Assembly (NCBI GenBank): GCA_031285845.1
Contig: JAITVK010000026.1
Span: forward strand, 62,001 to 126,000
Reading direction: 5' to 3'
Length of the DNA: 64,000 nucleotides
Source: Propionibacteriaceae bacterium
GTDB taxonomy: Bacteria; Actinomycetota; Actinomycetes; Propionibacteriales; Propionibacteriaceae
Below, one piece after another: positions 52,781-62,361 of this stretch (positions within the stretch are counted from its first letter, which is position 1; each line of letters opens with the position of its first letter). The position numbers and the translations under genes are program-made. Under the pieces are notes generated by a model. That model was not told the DNA's origin. It did no database searches and saw nothing but the letters and a program-made list of their open reading frames with translations.

Positions 52781-53323
52781 ATGGCTGACGTGACTGAACA
52801 ACAGCAGCCAGCCGAGGCTGAGACCTCCACCAACGCCGTACTGCTGGGCCAAGGCCCAGACGGCGAAGTCTACGTCTTGGCCACGCCGGACGATGGCGAG
52901 CATGACGACCCGATCACCGAGCCGGGCAAGGTGATGCGCATCGGCCGGATGATCTCTCGACTGCTCGACGAGGTGAAAGACGCCCCGCTCGACGACGCCT
53001 CGCGGACCAGGTTGCGCTCGATTTACGGTCAGTCAATCGACGAATTGGCTGGCGGTTTGGATGAGGACCTGGCCAAAGAGTTGCGCCGGATCACGACTCC
53101 GTTCGATGAGGACACCACTCCGTCTGACGCCGAGTTGCGCATCGCGCAGGCTCAGCTGGTCGGTTGGTTGGAAGGACTGTTCCAAGGACTTCAGACCGCG
53201 CTAGTGGCGCAACATCTGACCGCGCGCATGAACGACCAGAGCAACCGGGCGGCCATTCCGTCGACCGGTCCTGGCATTCCCGACAGCGCCAATTCTCCGC
53301 TCGGCACGGGGATGTACCTGTGA
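52781..53323 (+). CDS. bpa: Bacterial proteasome activator Bpa
   Basis: 180 residues of the Bpa/PafE (DUF2587) family, an ATP-independent ring that opens the 20S proteasome gate. The helical core reads KVMRIGRMISRLLDEVKDAPLDDASRTRLRSIYGQSIDEL and ELRIAQAQLVGWLEGLFQGLQTALVAQHLTARM. The C-terminus is GTGMYL, matching the GxYL gate-opening motif. It implies that the organism has a proteasome. I chose ATG 52781; a GTG at 52760 would add seven residues. The ribosome site is weak in both cases. The two-component genes follow on the same strand. Confidence 0.9.
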   Translation: MADVTEQQQPAEAETSTNAVLLGQGPDGEVYVLATPDDGEHDDPITEPGKVMRIGRMISRLLDEVKDAPLDDASRTRLRSIYGQSIDELAGGLDEDLAKELRRITTPFDEDTTPSDAELRIAQAQLVGWLEGLFQGLQTALVAQHLTARMNDQSNRAAIPSTGPGIPDSANSPLGTGMYL

Positions 53324-53360
53324 GCCGGTGGGCCCGGACCGGAATGGATACAGTTAGATC

Positions 53361-54047
53361 ATGCATATCCTCGTTGTGGACGACGACCAGGGCGTACGCG
53401 ACTCGCTAGCACGCTCCCTGCAATACACCGGCTACCAGGTGTCGACCGCCCAAGACGGCATCGAGGCGTTGGCTAAACTGTCCGGATTGACCGTCGACGC
53501 AGTCATCATGGATGTCATGATGCCGCGTTTGGACGGCTTGGAGACCACTCGAATGCTGCGCTCTTCTGGCAACGACGTCCCGATTCTGATTCTGACCGCG
53601 CTCGACGCCATCGAAGACCGGGTCGACGGTTTGGATGCCGGAGCCGACGACTACATGGTCAAACCATTCGCGCTCAACGAGTTGCAGGCCCGGCTGCGAG
53701 CGCTGACACGCCGTTCCCACACCGTCGAAGACGTCGAAGGCAGTCAAGTTCTCACCTTCGCGGATCTGACTTTGGAACCGCAGACGCGCGAAGTGGCGCG
53801 AGCGGGCCAACGCATGTCCTTGACTCGGACAGAATTCGCCCTGCTCGAAGCGTTCATGGAGAATCCCCGCCGCGTGTTGGAGCGAGGCTGGCTGCTGAAC
53901 GAGGTCTGGGGGTTCGATTTTCCGACGACGGCGAATTCGCTCGAAGTCTACATCGGCTATCTGCGACGCAAACTCGAAGCCGACGGCCAGTCACGTCTGA
54001 TCCACACCGTGCGCGGCATCGGCTACGTTCTGAAGGAATCCGCCTAG
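53361..54047 (+). CDS. OmpR-family response regulator, MprA-like
   Basis: 228 residues. Receiver domain with the phosphorylation site D51 ([12 protein letters not shown]), acidic pocket DDD near residues 7-9 and K in MVKPFAL. The C-terminal winged helix ([52 protein letters not shown]) is OmpR/PhoB type. The overall text is close to MprA/PrrA/TrcR, regulators of envelope stress in actinobacteria. The kinase gene starts on the next base after its TAG. Targets are not evident here. Confidence 0.95.
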   Translation: MHILVVDDDQGVRDSLARSLQYTGYQVSTAQDGIEALAKLSGLTVDAVIMDVMMPRLDGLETTRMLRSSGNDVPILILTALDAIEDRVDGLDAGADDYMVKPFALNELQARLRALTRRSHTVEDVEGSQVLTFADLTLEPQTREVARAGQRMSLTRTEFALLEAFMENPRRVLERGWLLNEVWGFDFPTTANSLEVYIGYLRRKLEADGQSRLIHTVRGIGYVLKESA

Positions 54048-55463
54048 ATGCGTTCCGTGATCGACGCGGTCGCCACGTTCGCCCACACCGTACGCACGTC
54101 GCTACGCTACCGCCTGGTCTTCCTCACCACGATCACGATCATCGCGGCGACTGCGATCGCCGGAGCCGCCACCTACCAGGCGGCCCGCGTCTCGCTCTAC
54201 GCCCAACTCGACCAAGAACTGCTGTCGATCGCGACCAATGTCTCTGACGAGATCGCCGTCGACTTCCAAGACCGGATCGTCGCCAACTCGACCTCTCTCG
54301 ACGCTCAGAACGTCACGATCGCGCTGGTCAGCGCCAACACTGACCAAGAGATCTACCAAGGCGACACCGAGAGCCCGCTGGTCACCGGGGCTCCCGAGAT
54401 CGCCGTCGCCCGCATCCAGACCGGGACCAGCGCCCGCAACGGCGAGTCCCAGGCGGGGATCCCGTACCGGATCGTCGCGATGCCCTACCTCGACACGTCA
54501 ACCAACGGGGCTTTCGCCCTGGTCATCGCCCGCGAACTCGAACCGACCTTGTCTTCGCTGATGAACCTGGCCTATCTGCAGTGGATCATCTCCTTGCTGG
54601 CCATCCTGCTCGGCGGTGTGATCGCGGTTTTCGTCGCTGGCGCGACCATGAACCCAATTCGAGAGCTCACGTCGGTGGTCTCCCGGATCACCTCGACTGA
54701 CGCCCTGACCACGATCGAAGTACGAGGGGCCTCCGAAGTCTCCGACCTGGAACAGTCGTTCAACGCCATGATGGAGTCACTGGCCGCGTCGCGCAGTCAA
54801 CAGAATCGACTGATCGCCGACGCCGGCCACGAGCTTCGTACCCCTCTGACAAGCTTGAGAACCAACATCGAGCTGCTGATCGCCGACGAGGCGGCCCAGA
54901 TGCTGCCCGAGGGCGCGCGGGCGGAGATTCTCTCCGACGTCGCCGCCCAGCTGGGCGAGTTCACTTCGCTGGTCAACGACCTGGTGGCTCTCAGCCGTGG
55001 CGACGTCGCTCCGAACAACCTGGTCGCCATCAACTTCGCCAACGTGGTCGAGCGGGCGGTCGAGCGCGCCCGGCGACGCGGTCCGTCGCTGTTCTTCGAC
55101 GTCACCCTCGAACCGATGTACATCATGGGCGACGCGGTCATGCTGGAGCGAGCGGTCACCAACCTGCTCGACAACGCCGTCAAGTTTTCCCCGCCCGGCG
55201 GTCATATCAGCGTCGCCATCCACCACGGCGAACTCATCATTCACGACCAGGGCCCCGGCATCGCGCCGGAAGACATCCCCCACATTTTCGAACGTTTCTA
55301 CCGCTCCGACTCGTCGCGCAACACCCCCGGAACTGGTCTCGGACTGTCGATTGTCGACCACACCATCACGACCCACGGCGGCACAGTCCAGGTCGTTCCA
55401 GGTGGGGCCCCCGGAGCCACATTCGTCGTACGGCTGCCGCAGGTCGAAGCCGACGACGAGTGA
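54048..55463 (+). CDS. Sensor histidine kinase, MprB-like
   Basis: 471 residues. Two TM helices (about 23-45 and 178-200) enclose an extracellular sensor of about 130 residues. HAMP follows, then the DHp H-box DAGHELRTPLTSL (H261) and the catalytic domain with NLLDNAVKFSPPGG, DQGPGIAPEDIPHIFERFYRS and GTGLGLSIV. It autophosphorylates and passes phosphate to the regulator encoded immediately upstream. It resembles MprB, which senses envelope stress; the signal here is unknown. Confidence 0.95.
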   Translation: MRSVIDAVATFAHTVRTSLRYRLVFLTTITIIAATAIAGAATYQAARVSLYAQLDQELLSIATNVSDEIAVDFQDRIVANSTSLDAQNVTIALVSANTDQEIYQGDTESPLVTGAPEIAVARIQTGTSARNGESQAGIPYRIVAMPYLDTSTNGAFALVIARELEPTLSSLMNLAYLQWIISLLAILLGGVIAVFVAGATMNPIRELTSVVSRITSTDALTTIEVRGASEVSDLEQSFNAMMESLAASRSQQNRLIADAGHELRTPLTSLRTNIELLIADEAAQMLPEGARAEILSDVAAQLGEFTSLVNDLVALSRGDVAPNNLVAINFANVVERAVERARRRGPSLFFDVTLEPMYIMGDAVMLERAVTNLLDNAVKFSPPGGHISVAIHHGELIIHDQGPGIAPEDIPHIFERFYRSDSSRNTPGTGLGLSIVDHTITTHGGTVQVVPGGAPGATFVVRLPQVEADDE

Positions 55464-55480
55464 GTTCGCGCTGAGGCGAG

Positions 55481-57565
55481 TCAGTCGCGACGGAACCAGT
55501 GGCGCACGCGATCTGACACTGGTCGTACGGCCCGGCGCGCCGGACCCTTCGGACCTTCTTCGAAGCCTTCGTCCAGGTCGTCCAGCGGCGGGATTTCGGA
55601 ATCGTCTGCGCTGGCCGTCGACTTCGGCGCGGTGACCGACTCGGCGGGTGTGACCGACTCGGTCGGAGCGGATGACCCATCGGCGTTGGACGCAGTCGCG
55701 ACAGCAGTGGTGGACTCGGGCGGAGCGGAGTCAGTCGGCGTGGTGGACCTGGGCGAGTCCACGTCGGTCGTCATGACGTTCGCGGTCACGTCAGCCACTG
55801 CAGTTTCCTCCACGCTGGGATGCGGCACGGTCGGACCATTCGTACTCGCCTCAGCGGCGGACTCGCCCGGTGTGGCGGGTGGCGCCGAGGCATTCGGCGC
55901 GGTCGCGGCAGACTCGTCAGTCGGCGTGACAGACACTGGCGAATCGGACCCGGTTGTCGTGACGGACGCGGTCGAGTCGGGGGCGATCGGATTGGGCGCG
56001 GGCGTGGTCGTCTCAGGGGATCCAGGGCCAGCCGCCTCGGAGTCGGAAGGCCCAGCCGTCATGGGATTGTTCACACTGACTGCGGAGTCAGTTTCGGAAC
56101 CGGTCGACCCAGTGTCGGTCACAGCGGTCGTACTTCCCACCACCTCGTCAGACGAGGTCGCGTCAGAGTCGAGCGGCGTCTCGGGGCGCAACTGGGACAG
56201 GGAGACAGTACGACGATCGCTGGACGGACCCTGCGCACCAAGCCCCGGCGCGCGATCAGACAACTCACCTTTGGCTAACTGTGACATCCGCACTATATCG
56301 GTGTACTCCGAACCACCCTCGGCGGAACGCTCTTTCAGTGGGGTCGACCGGGCCACGGAGTTATCGTACACCTGGCTGACAACCCCATCAGTGGCGGAGG
56401 ATTCGGTCGGCGGACCCGACTCATCCGACGATGAGTCGATCGGCTGCGAGTCGGGCTCCGGGGTTGGCTCGCTATCAGGTGGGATCCCGTCGTGACCGGA
56501 TCGCGGCTGGGAGAGATCCGCCGATTCGTCGACCTCGTCCCAGACCGGCATCGCGACGCCAGACATCAGGTCAATCGGGTCGTCGCTCAACCAGTCTTGG
56601 GAGTCAGAGTCATCGAGCAGAGCCGAATCCGATGCTCCAGTCTCGCCAGTGGCGTCGCCGCCGACCGAATCGTCGAAACCGGTCGACTCTGCTGCGACAA
56701 GATCGGCCACGGGAAGTTGGTCGCGGCCCGACAGGATGAATGCGAGCATGGCATAGAAGGTGGAGAAGCCGAAGTTGGCGGAGTAGCCGCCCGCACGCCC
56801 GCCGCTGAGATAGAAGCCGTTGCCTTTCCATTGCAGCCGATCAGCGGCGCTGAGGCCCAACCACAGCTCACCACCTGACCAATAGTCGAACAGCGCCGGG
56901 TCGCCGCAGCCCAAGATGACCAGATCGCCCGTGGTCACACCGTCGGTGGCGTCGAAGAAAGCCGCCAGCTCGTCGATGACAGGGCCGGGGACTCCACGCC
57001 GAGCGGCCGTACGACAAAAGTCTCGGGTGGCGTCGACCGGCGCTGGTGTCAAACTCAGCAGTTTGGTCGCACGCGCGCCGCGCAGCAACCGGCAGAAATG
57101 ATCGGTCTGTCTCATGCGGTCACGCCACGCGTCCAAAGCGTCATCCGAAGCGGCCGACTCCACCAGTCGAGCCCGCTGCTCCATTCGAGCCAACGGGCCG
57201 GCGACCTCGATGTCGTCACTGATGATCGTACGATTGGTCAGATCGAGCACTTCGCAGTCGAGCTGACGCGCCAGGCGCAGCAGATCAGGCACCACCGTGG
57301 TCGTCGCGCGTACGAGCATGGTGACCATCTCGACTCGACGCGGCGTGGATCCCAAATCGAATTCGATCGACCCATTCGGTGAGAACCAGGCTCCGACTGA
57401 CGTGCTGGTGTGGGTTCGATGCCACACAGTCGACGGGAAAACCGCCGTGATCGCAGCCATGACCTCGCTACGTTGACCCAGTGACAGTGGCCGCATCGAC
57501 TGGGCAGGATCGCCAGTCTCGATGTGCGTGCTCGCCTCCCGGCAGAGCACCACCTCCCAAGCCAT
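55481..57565 (-). CDS. Large protein with disordered Ser/Thr/Asp-rich half
   Basis: 694 residues. The N-terminal 300 residues look folded (MAWEVVLCREASTHIETGD, GSIEFDLGSTPRRVEMVTMLVRATTTVVPDLLRLARQL, ELAAFFDATDGVTTGDLVILGCGDPALFDYWSGGELWLGLSAADRL). The remaining 400 residues are low-complexity Ser/Thr/Pro/Asp/Glu and probably unstructured, ending in a basic RRAVRPVSDRVRHWFRRD. There is no signal peptide. GAAGGG precedes the ATG. I recognise no family. The long acidic tail resembles that of the partial protein at the right edge of the window. Confidence 0.75.
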   Translation of the reverse strand: MAWEVVLCREASTHIETGDPAQSMRPLSLGQRSEVMAAITAVFPSTVWHRTHTSTSVGAWFSPNGSIEFDLGSTPRRVEMVTMLVRATTTVVPDLLRLARQLDCEVLDLTNRTIISDDIEVAGPLARMEQRARLVESAASDDALDAWRDRMRQTDHFCRLLRGARATKLLSLTPAPVDATRDFCRTAARRGVPGPVIDELAAFFDATDGVTTGDLVILGCGDPALFDYWSGGELWLGLSAADRLQWKGNGFYLSGGRAGGYSANFGFSTFYAMLAFILSGRDQLPVADLVAAESTGFDDSVGGDATGETGASDSALLDDSDSQDWLSDDPIDLMSGVAMPVWDEVDESADLSQPRSGHDGIPPDSEPTPEPDSQPIDSSSDESGPPTESSATDGVVSQVYDNSVARSTPLKERSAEGGSEYTDIVRMSQLAKGELSDRAPGLGAQGPSSDRRTVSLSQLRPETPLDSDATSSDEVVGSTTAVTDTGSTGSETDSAVSVNNPMTAGPSDSEAAGPGSPETTTPAPNPIAPDSTASVTTTGSDSPVSVTPTDESAATAPNASAPPATPGESAAEASTNGPTVPHPSVEETAVADVTANVMTTDVDSPRSTTPTDSAPPESTTAVATASNADGSSAPTESVTPAESVTAPKSTASADDSEIPPLDDLDEGFEEGPKGPARRAVRPVSDRVRHWFRRD

Positions 57566-57779
57566 CGGGCATCCCTTCCTGCTGCGACACGATCAACAAC
57601 TGTAGTACAGGGTTGAGGAAGAACCAACTATCACTGGTTGATCACTCGGCTACGGCTGTGATACCCCAGAATAGGCCACCGGAACGGTTCGCGGAACCCG
57701 ATCAGCGCAGAAGAAGCCGATCGGCCGACCAGTCGACCGGGCCGACGCGCAGCGCAGGCGTGTCAGATCTGCGCCACGC

Positions 57780-60131
57780 TCAGCCGACTGCCCTGGGATT
57801 CGCAGAGTCGCCCGACTGCCGGGCTTCCTCATCAGCCGACTCGCGGGCCTCCTCGTCGACCGACTCGCGGTTCACACAGTCGAGAATCTGTTTCAATCCG
57901 AGCCACCACTGCTGCTTCGGACGTTGGGCCTGATCATCGACCTGTCCCATCACGTCGTCGATCGTGGCGAATCGAATCTCGTTCTGAATCGACCCGACGC
58001 AGTTCATCGTCGTGTCACCGCTGGTCAGCTGCTCACGGATGTGGGTCAAGGCCGCGTCGGTCAGGCGTGTGGCGAGCAGTCGGTCGGCCGGAGTCGGCGA
58101 GCTGCCTTGCTGGACGTGCCCGATGACGAGGGTACGAGTGTCGTACCCATCCTTGCCCGGGCCGCGCAGATTTTTGCCCTCCTCGTCGAACAGCGATCGA
58201 ATCACGTCCGTAGTGTAGTTCGGGTTGGCGTACTCGTTGCGCACGGCGAGGAACAGCGAACGCTCGTGGTCAAGAACACTGCGCCGCAGCCAGTCGATGT
58301 CGGATTTCAGCTTGTCCAGCGTGATTCCCGTCTCGTTCAAGTAGACCTGCTCGGCTCCGGAGGCGAAACCGCCCATCAGAGCCAGGTAGCCACAGCGACG
58401 GCCCATGGTCTCGATGAAGAAACACCGCTGCGAGGCCGAAGCTGACATCTTCACCTTGTCGATCGAGTCGACGACCACATTCAGCGCCGCGTCGGCGCCG
58501 ATCGACATCGCCGTGCCCGGCAGATTGTTGTCGATGCTCGCTGGCACGCACATCACCGGGATGTCGAATTCAGCGTAGCGGCGGCGTTCCTTGTTCATCA
58601 GGTGTACGGCGGCGTAGGCGTCCCACCCGCCGATGACGATCAGCGCCTTGATCTTGTTCTCTTTCAACGCCCAGGCGATCGAGGTGAGTTCAGCCTCGGT
58701 CGGGATGTGACGCCGCGTCTCCAACATCGCGCCCCCCTCCTGACTCCAGGTGTCCACCTCCTTCCAAGTCAGCTCCCGTACTTTCCCTTCGGCCAAGCCA
58801 GGGAACCCATCGTCGACGCCCACTATGGTGTGACCGCGCGAGATTCCCAACCTGACAGCGGTCTTCGCGGCGGTGTTCATCCCCGGGGCCAACCCACCGG
58901 CATGCATGACACCGATGCGGGCCCCGTCGGGGGCGGCTGTGGTCCTGGTCGGATTCGACAGCTCGTCGAAGATCCGCATCAACCCGTGGAACTCACGACC
59001 GCGCAAATCCATCGCCTCGCCGTACTTGCCCTGACTGATCAGCGCCGGAACCCGTCGAGTCTGTTCGACGGCCTGCACCAAAGGAATCGTCACAATCTGT
59101 TCACCATGGAAGCCGAAGACCAGACCCTCGTCAGTCGGGGATGACAACACATGCTGGGTCGCTTCGTACCCCAGCCAGGTCGACGCCCAGCGGTCGTACG
59201 CGCTCGGCGTCCCGCCGCGCTGAACGTGCCCCAAAATGGTGACCCGCGCTTCTTCGCCGAGGGCCGCAGAAATCGTCGTGGCGACGTAATCGGCTGAGAT
59301 CGCGTCGCCGGATCGCGTGGTCGCACCTTCGGCGATGATGACGATCGAATCCTTTCGACCAGCTTCACGCGACTGACCCAGCTGGGCGCACATCGTCTGT
59401 TCCCAACCGTCCTCCGGGGGCAATTCGGGGATCAGAACATAGTCGCAACCGCCCGAGATGGCCGCCGCCAAGGCCAGATAACCGCAGCGTCGCCCCATCA
59501 CTTCGACGACGAAACAGCGCTGATGCGACGCGGCCGTCGACGCGATGGCGTCGATCGCGTCCTGAATGCGATGCAACGCCGAATCGACGCCGATCGTCAT
59601 ATCTGTGCCAACCAGGTCATTGTCGATCGACCCGACGAGGCCGGCGTAAACCAGACGCGGATGGGCCTGCCGCTGATCCTGGCTGATCCGCCCCTGACTG
59701 ACCAATTCGTCCAACAGTGACGGCCAGTCGTGAGAGAACTGATCCAACCCGCTGAGCGACCCGTCGCCCCCGATCACAATGAGGCGGTCGATGCCGCGAT
59801 CGACCAGATTCTCAGCCGCCGTCAACATCCCTTCCCGAGTCGTGAACTGCTTCGACCGGAAGGTCCCGATCGTCGTGCCGCCCCGATTCAGGATTCCCGA
59901 CACGTGCTTCCACTCGGCAAGCTCGATGTCGTCGCCCCCGTCGATCATGCCCTGATAACCCTCACGGATGAGGTATGGTCGCGCACCGACCGACAAGGCC
60001 GTTCGTACCACCGCACGCAAAGCGGCGTTCATTCCTTGAGCGTCGCCGCCGCTGGTCAACACCCCCACTCGGATCGGGTTGTTTGGCGTGATTGGTGGTG
60101 TTGAGTTGGTGACTGACTCCATGACCACCAT
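57780..60131 (-). CDS. Tandem double-domain 6-phosphofructokinase
   Basis: 783 residues, two fused PFK domains as in animal and fungal enzymes. The N half (about 20-395) has intact catalytic text: TSGGDAQGMNA, IGGDGSLSG (Gly after GGD, as in ATP-dependent PFKs), GSIDNDLVGTD with catalytic D170, and EVMGRRCGYLA. The C half (about 405-755) is degenerate at the active site: HAGGLAPGMNTA, GGWDA in place of GGDG, and SIDNN in place of SIDND. It is therefore probably a regulatory half. The reaction is ATP + fructose 6-phosphate to fructose 1,6-bisphosphate. A Glu/Ser/Arg-rich tail of about 30 residues follows. Starts at ATG 60131 or 60122. Most bacterial PFKs are single-domain. Confidence 0.92.
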   Translation of the reverse strand: MVVMESVTNSTPPITPNNPIRVGVLTSGGDAQGMNAALRAVVRTALSVGARPYLIREGYQGMIDGGDDIELAEWKHVSGILNRGGTTIGTFRSKQFTTREGMLTAAENLVDRGIDRLIVIGGDGSLSGLDQFSHDWPSLLDELVSQGRISQDQRQAHPRLVYAGLVGSIDNDLVGTDMTIGVDSALHRIQDAIDAIASTAASHQRCFVVEVMGRRCGYLALAAAISGGCDYVLIPELPPEDGWEQTMCAQLGQSREAGRKDSIVIIAEGATTRSGDAISADYVATTISAALGEEARVTILGHVQRGGTPSAYDRWASTWLGYEATQHVLSSPTDEGLVFGFHGEQIVTIPLVQAVEQTRRVPALISQGKYGEAMDLRGREFHGLMRIFDELSNPTRTTAAPDGARIGVMHAGGLAPGMNTAAKTAVRLGISRGHTIVGVDDGFPGLAEGKVRELTWKEVDTWSQEGGAMLETRRHIPTEAELTSIAWALKENKIKALIVIGGWDAYAAVHLMNKERRRYAEFDIPVMCVPASIDNNLPGTAMSIGADAALNVVVDSIDKVKMSASASQRCFFIETMGRRCGYLALMGGFASGAEQVYLNETGITLDKLKSDIDWLRRSVLDHERSLFLAVRNEYANPNYTTDVIRSLFDEEGKNLRGPGKDGYDTRTLVIGHVQQGSSPTPADRLLATRLTDAALTHIREQLTSGDTTMNCVGSIQNEIRFATIDDVMGQVDDQAQRPKQQWWLGLKQILDCVNRESVDEEARESADEEARQSGDSANPRAVG

Positions 60132-60357
60132 GATAAAGCAGTCTGCGGCGAGCCGACAGGGAAGGCGAGTGGATCGAAGCGGAGCCGGTGTGTGGTAGTC
60201 GGGTGGAGTGAGGCCGACGCGGCGCGAGGTCAGCGCGGCGAGTCGAGGGCAGTCGGTACGAGAGGACGGTGCGGGCCGGCGGGTGGCGCGGAGACCAGCC
60301 CGCGTGAGATCGACACCACATCGGTCACGACGACCACGATTCGACTAAACTGACGTC

Positions 60358-60882
60358 ATGGATCTGCGCCGCCCCTACCCACCTGACCCGTACACTTTGC
60401 TCCCCGAGGTCGCTTCATTCCAGCTGACGAGCGACGATGTGATCGCCGGGCAACTCATGGACAGTCGTTTCAGCCAGGATGGCGACAACCTCTCGCCTCA
60501 TCTGGCGTGGGCGGGAGCGCCGCGGCAGACGGTCAGTTTCGCCGTGTCATGCTTCGATCCAGACGCGCCGACCCCGTCGGGGTTCTGGCATTGGACAGTC
60601 CTCAACCTGCCGACCGACATCACGAGCCTGCCGCGCGGATTCGGTGACCCCGAGGCCAGTTGGCCGTACGACATGATCCGCGCACGCAATGACGGCGGAA
60701 CCCTGGGGTATATCGGTGCGGCCCCGCCGGTCGGCGACCACCCGCATCGGTACGTTTTCGCTGTTCACGCCCTCGACGCGAAGCTCGATCTTCCGCAGGG
60801 TATTCCTTGCACTCCGGCCGCCTTCACGATGGTGTTCCACACGATCGCGCGCGCCACGCTGACTCCGACGTACTCCCGGTAA
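60358..60882 (+). CDS. YbhB/YbcL (PEBP/RKIP-like) family protein
   Basis: 174 residues of the phosphatidylethanolamine-binding protein family. The ligand-pocket motifs are present: SPHLAWAGAP, CFDPDAPTPSGFWHWTVLNLP and GDHPHRYVFAVHALD. The bacterial members are small cytosolic or periplasmic proteins of uncertain role, proposed to bind anionic phospho-ligands. There is no signal peptide. Single gene. Confidence 0.92.
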   Translation: MDLRRPYPPDPYTLLPEVASFQLTSDDVIAGQLMDSRFSQDGDNLSPHLAWAGAPRQTVSFAVSCFDPDAPTPSGFWHWTVLNLPTDITSLPRGFGDPEASWPYDMIRARNDGGTLGYIGAAPPVGDHPHRYVFAVHALDAKLDLPQGIPCTPAAFTMVFHTIARATLTPTYSR

Positions 60883-60985
60883 GACCGTTCGCACAACTGG
60901 TCGACCTCGGAATCCTCGCCGTTCGGACGCTGACGCCTACGAGCGACACCACTTCGCGCCGGGTTCGACCCCTTAGACTGACGTC

Positions 60986-61345
60986 ATGCGAGTGGATGTG
61001 TGGCTATGGGCGACGCGCTTCTTCCCGAGTCGCTCTCAGGCGACGGCGGCTTGTCGCGCGGGCAAGATTCGGCTCAACGATGTCACAGCCAAAGCGTCCA
61101 CTCCGATCGTGATCGGCGATCGTTTGGCCTGGTCAGATCGGTATCGGTCGCGTCGAGTCGAGGTGGTACGACTCCTGCCCAAGCGGGTGTCAGCCACTAT
61201 CGCCGTCACCGCCTACATCGACCACTCCGACCCGATGCCCACCAAAGCCGAGATCGCGGCCGTGCCGCAGCGCGACCGTGGCGCCGGTCGGCCAGAGAAA
61301 AAAGATCGACGCGAACTGGATCGGCTGCGCGGATTCCAGAAGTAG
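60986..61345 (+). CDS. S4-domain RNA-binding protein, Hsp15-like
   Basis: 119 residues: an S4 RNA-binding domain at the start (MRVDVWLWATRFFPSRSQATAACRAGKIRLNDVTAKASTPIVIGD) and a basic tail ending RPEKKDRRELDRLRGFQK. This matches the HslR/Hsp15/RqcP group, which binds 50S subunits carrying stalled peptidyl-tRNA. It lies about 100 bases after the PEBP gene. Confidence 0.9.
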   Translation: MRVDVWLWATRFFPSRSQATAACRAGKIRLNDVTAKASTPIVIGDRLAWSDRYRSRRVEVVRLLPKRVSATIAVTAYIDHSDPMPTKAEIAAVPQRDRGAGRPEKKDRRELDRLRGFQK

Positions 61346-61473
61346 ACCGACGAGGGCTTGTCCGGTCGTACAGTCACCTCGATCATCCAGGGCACATTCC
61401 GGTCTCGTCCGACCACTGCCACCCGACCCAGTCGAGCGTGTTTCCGGTCTCGTCCGGCCGCTGCCCGATCGGG

Positions 61474-62361
61474 TCAGTGCCGATTCAGGACCCGATCCAA
61501 ACGCCAGATCGAACCGCCGACAACGATGACCATCCACAGCACGAGGACCACGACCGTCACTGCGACCGGCCAGGTCGAGCCTGAGTTGATGGTGATCGAG
61601 TCGCCCAAACTGCGGTGAAGCTCCGCGATGGGCACCGACCCGGCGGACGAGGCGGCGTACGAGTCGAGAATCGGGGTCAACTGCGGCATTCGGATCAGTG
61701 CGGCCGCTTGGGCGAACGGCAGAATTCCCACCGCCAACCCGAGATCGTACAACTGAGGCACAGCGAAAGCGAACGACAGAAAACCGACGCAGACCAGCCC
61801 GAGCGCGCCATAGGCGGTGATCGCGACCGCCGGCATCGAGAAGCTGGCGACTAGAGCGGCCAACCCGGCGAAGAACGCTGCGACAAGCAGTAATCCACCC
61901 AATAGCGCCAGCCAGCCGAAGACGGACATCACGGGTTGCCCCAAGACTGCCACCCAGATCTGACCGAGAATCACAATCACGACCGCGACCACGAGGATCA
62001 CGACGAACACGGTCAGCAGATAGGCCAAGATCAGCGGGATGACTTTGACCCGAGACAGCCGATACAACTCGAAGCGCCCAGCGCGCCGATCCTCCACGAA
62101 CGAGGTCATGAGCGCCATGCCTGTGGTGAAACCGGTCAGAACGGCGACGGTGGCGAAGATCCACGTGTCGGCGACACCGTACGCCCACTGCACGCTGGCC
62201 TGAGTCATGCGATCGCCGACCATATTGGCTAACTGTCCGCGAAAACACCCCAGGAACAGGATCAGCAACAGAATCGGCGACCCGATGATGATGCCGAGAG
62301 CCAGCCGGTGACGCAGCAGCACACGGATGTTGCGGATGAACAAAGTGCCGATCAATGACAT
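61474..62361 (-). CDS. ABC-2 type transporter permease
   Basis: 295 residues with six predicted TM helices. The N-terminal text (FIRNIRVLLRHRLALGIIIGSPILLLILFLGCF), the loop VLTGFTTGMALMTSFVEDRRAGRFELYRLSRVKVIPLILAYLLTVFVVILV, and a final helix (VAVTVVVLVLWMVIVVGGSIWRL) are ABC-2 features. The ATG overlaps the stop of the upstream gene (tgatg), which I think encodes the matching ATPase. Export substrate unknown. Confidence 0.88.
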   Translation of the reverse strand: MSLIGTLFIRNIRVLLRHRLALGIIIGSPILLLILFLGCFRGQLANMVGDRMTQASVQWAYGVADTWIFATVAVLTGFTTGMALMTSFVEDRRAGRFELYRLSRVKVIPLILAYLLTVFVVILVVAVVIVILGQIWVAVLGQPVMSVFGWLALLGGLLLVAAFFAGLAALVASFSMPAVAITAYGALGLVCVGFLSFAFAVPQLYDLGLAVGILPFAQAAALIRMPQLTPILDSYAASSAGSVPIAELHRSLGDSITINSGSTWPVAVTVVVLVLWMVIVVGGSIWRLDRVLNRH

